DNA from: an uncultured Sphingorhabdus sp.
GTDB lineage: Bacteria > Pseudomonadota > Alphaproteobacteria > Sphingomonadales > Sphingomonadaceae
Length of the DNA stretch: 41,427 nt
Assembly: GCA_905479715.1 (NCBI GenBank)
Contig: CAJQNR010000033.1
Span: 1-41,427, forward strand
Direction: 5' to 3'
Made by a program: the position numbers and the translations under genes. Position 1 is the stretch's first letter. Every line of letters begins with the position of its first letter. The notes beneath the pieces are model-generated. The model was not told the DNA's origin. It saw nothing but the letters and a program-made list of their open reading frames with translations, and searched no databases. Shown here piece after piece: positions 40,029-41,427 of this stretch.

Positions 40029-41000
40029 ATGAATGCGATGAAAATGGACGTATCGGGACTGATCGGGGACATTAAAGCAAGGCAGGCGATTAGCGCGGCA
40101 GACGTCATGACGTTGCGCAAGGAGATCTGGCCGGACGGCGTCATCAGCGCGGATGAAGCCAGTCTGCTTTTCGAAATCAACGATCTCGACAGCCACCCTA
40201 GCGAGGAATGGCTCGAGTTTTTCGTCGCCGCGATCACCGAATATGTCGTGAACCAGACAGAGCCAAAGGGCTATGTCAGCGATGATAGCGCGCAGTGGCT
40301 GATGCAGAAAATCGACCATGACGGCAAAGTCGAATCCGCTGCGGAGCTGGAACTGCTCGTCCGCACGATGGAGAAAGCCACCGGTACACCGGAAGCGCTG
40401 CAGGATTATGTGCTCAAGCAGATTGAAGACGCCATTCTGACCGGCAAGGGTCCGACCCGCGATGGGGGATCCCTGCAACCCGGCTCTGTCCACGACAGCG
40501 AAGTCAGGATTCTGCGCCGCGTCTGCTATGCCGCCGGCTCGGACGGTCCCGGCCGCATCAGCCGCAACGAAGCCGACATGCTGTTCCGGATCAAGGACAC
40601 GACGCTGGAGAGCGAGAACAGCAAAGAATGGCCGAAACTGTTCGTGCAACTGGTTGGCAATTATCTGATGGCCTATGGCGAATATGACATGCTGAGCCGC
40701 GCAGAAGCCGCGCGTCTGGAAAGTTTCATGGACGACAACAAGGCCAGCGTCCGCGGTTTCTTCGGCCGTATGAAAGATTCCGACATTAGCGGCACATTTA
40801 AAAATGTGTTTAGCTCCGATATCTTCGGCAAGAAAAATGTAGAATGCGGCCATATTGATGCGGTTGAACAAGCGCGCGAGCTGACCATCGTCGAGAACAG
40901 CTGGCTGCACGGAAAAATCCATGCAGACAAGAATATCGATCCACTCGAAAGCGATCTTCTCGATTTTATCGCCGATGAATTGGCGGGAACGGGTCACTAG
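40029..41000 (+). CDS. Protein of unknown function with internal duplication
   Basis: 323 residues, no signal peptide, no transmembrane segment. Two related units are visible: about 21-95 (ISAADVMTLRKEIWPDGVIS, then DEASLLFEIND, EWLEFFVAAITEYVV, SDDSAQWLMQKI) and about 154-235 (VHDSEVRILRRV, GPGRISRNEADMLFRIKD, EWPKLFVQLVGNYLM, SRAEAARLESFM). A shorter third echo may occur near the C-terminus (KNIDPLESDLLDFIADEL). The DGxIS-x-xEA pattern suggests EF-hand- or TerB-like helical repeats, which is inference. Starts at 40029, 40038 or 40044 are all possible. Function unknown; the next gene is a rhodanese. Confidence 0.75.
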   Translation: MNAMKMDVSGLIGDIKARQAISAADVMTLRKEIWPDGVISADEASLLFEINDLDSHPSEEWLEFFVAAITEYVVNQTEPKGYVSDDSAQWLMQKIDHDGKVESAAELELLVRTMEKATGTPEALQDYVLKQIEDAILTGKGPTRDGGSLQPGSVHDSEVRILRRVCYAAGSDGPGRISRNEADMLFRIKDTTLESENSKEWPKLFVQLVGNYLMAYGEYDMLSRAEAARLESFMDDNKASVRGFFGRMKDSDISGTFKNVFSSDIFGKKNVECGHIDAVEQARELTIVENSWLHGKIHADKNIDPLESDLLDFIADELAGTGH

Positions 41001-41078
41001 ATTACGGGTTGCTGTCGGGTTCAGCACCGGTTCAAAATATTTGACGGATATCTCGCTTCTTTGTGAGGAGAGTGCGAT

Positions 41079-41427
41079 ATGCGATATTCCGGATTGTTGC
41101 TGGCTTTCGGTGCAGTAACGGCCTTGTCGGTTTCGCCGCTGCAGGCCGCCCCCGATAGCAAGCCGCAAATTGACTATCCGGGCTTCCTCGACCTGAGCAA
41201 TGAAGTCGCCGCTGTGCGGGCGGAACGGCTTATTGATCTGGCAGAATTCCGGCAGCGGGCGGCGAAGCCGGACACGCTCATTCTCGACACACGTTCAGCC
41301 GCAGCCTTTGCCGAAGGCCATATGGCGGGCGCGATCAACCTGCCCTTTTCCGACTTTACCGATGCCAAATTGCGAGCGGTAATCGGCGACAATTTCGACC
41401 GGGAAATATTGATCTACTGCAATAATA
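41079..41427 (+). CDS. Rhodanese-like domain protein, N-terminal part (truncated by window edge)
   Basis: Exported rhodanese-fold protein cut by the window end after 116 residues. Signal peptide MRYSGLLLAFGAVTALSVSPLQA is followed by a linker and a single rhodanese domain: LILDTRSAAAFAEGHMAGAINLPFSDFTD and the active-site start LIYCNN with the likely catalytic Cys. TGAGGAG precedes the ATG. Rhodaneses transfer sulfane sulfur or bind oxidised sulfur or phosphate-like ligands; periplasmic single-domain members often have no known substrate. Confidence 0.88.
   Translation, partial: MRYSGLLLAFGAVTALSVSPLQAAPDSKPQIDYPGFLDLSNEVAAVRAERLIDLAEFRQRAAKPDTLILDTRSAAAFAEGHMAGAINLPFSDFTDAKLRAVIGDNFDREILIYCNN

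Overview
The window reads as a chromosomal segment of an alphaproteobacterium, most likely Sphingomonadales. The basis is content and style: a SciP/DUF1153 cell-cycle regulator with a CtrA-type box, an UrcA-family protein, RcnB-like secreted proteins, an aroQ-accB-accC block, a ThiS-ThiG fusion, and heavy use of AATAT/TATGCC-like codon runs. Genus is not decidable from this sequence. I see no rRNA, tRNA, CRISPR array, integrase or transposase.

Positions 1-25,220 are dominated by acyl-CoA catabolism. In order: a truncated acyl-CoA synthetase (1-602), a 6-phosphogluconolactonase-like gene, purU, a CPBP membrane protease, an isolated gspH-gspI pseudopilin pair, a crotonase, an SdsA-type alkylsulfatase, an acyl-CoA dehydrogenase pair (7304-9620), a nitronate monooxygenase with an SDR, an RcnB-like protein, an alpha/beta hydrolase with an enoyl-CoA hydratase, a second acyl-CoA dehydrogenase pair (14010-16447), a divergent molybdopterin oxidoreductase, another SDR, a phosphate module (PiT transporter plus a Nudix-DUF47 fusion), a split MFE-2 module (MaoC hydratase plus SDR) and a WS/DGAT acyltransferase. 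No thiolase is present here. A 16-bp palindrome related to TTAATCG-N2-CGATTAA lies just upstream of four of these units (602 minus, 9692 plus, the 16447/16595 divergent promoter, 23601 minus). It is the strongest sign of an unnamed local regulon. Its repressor is not in the window.

Positions 25,404-27,667 hold a REC-EAL response regulator, sciP with a CtrA box in an AT-rich, palindrome-filled upstream region, and an UrcA-family protein. Positions 27,991-31,365 are housekeeping: thiS-thiG (minus), divergent from aroQ-accB-accC (plus; first step is a TTG-started dehydroquinase, then biotin carboxyl carrier and biotin carboxylase).

Positions 31,530-41,427 hold an Arg/Asn-rich secreted RcnB-like protein with EF-loop-like repeats, a cytoplasmic chemoreceptor-like protein, a secreted amidohydrolase followed by a prolyl-4-hydroxylase-like dioxygenase, a secreted DUF885 metallopeptidase, a gluzincin peptidase with TPR-like repeats, an internally duplicated protein of unknown function and a truncated secreted rhodanese.

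Working picture (inference): acids released by the alkylsulfatase or hydrolase, or taken up directly, are activated by the synthetase, desaturated by two-subunit acyl-CoA dehydrogenases, hydrated by crotonase or MaoC enzymes and oxidised by the SDRs. Surplus acyl-CoA can go to storage lipid by WS/DGAT. The split dehydrogenases and the molybdoenzyme hint at branched or cyclic substrates rather than simple fatty acids.
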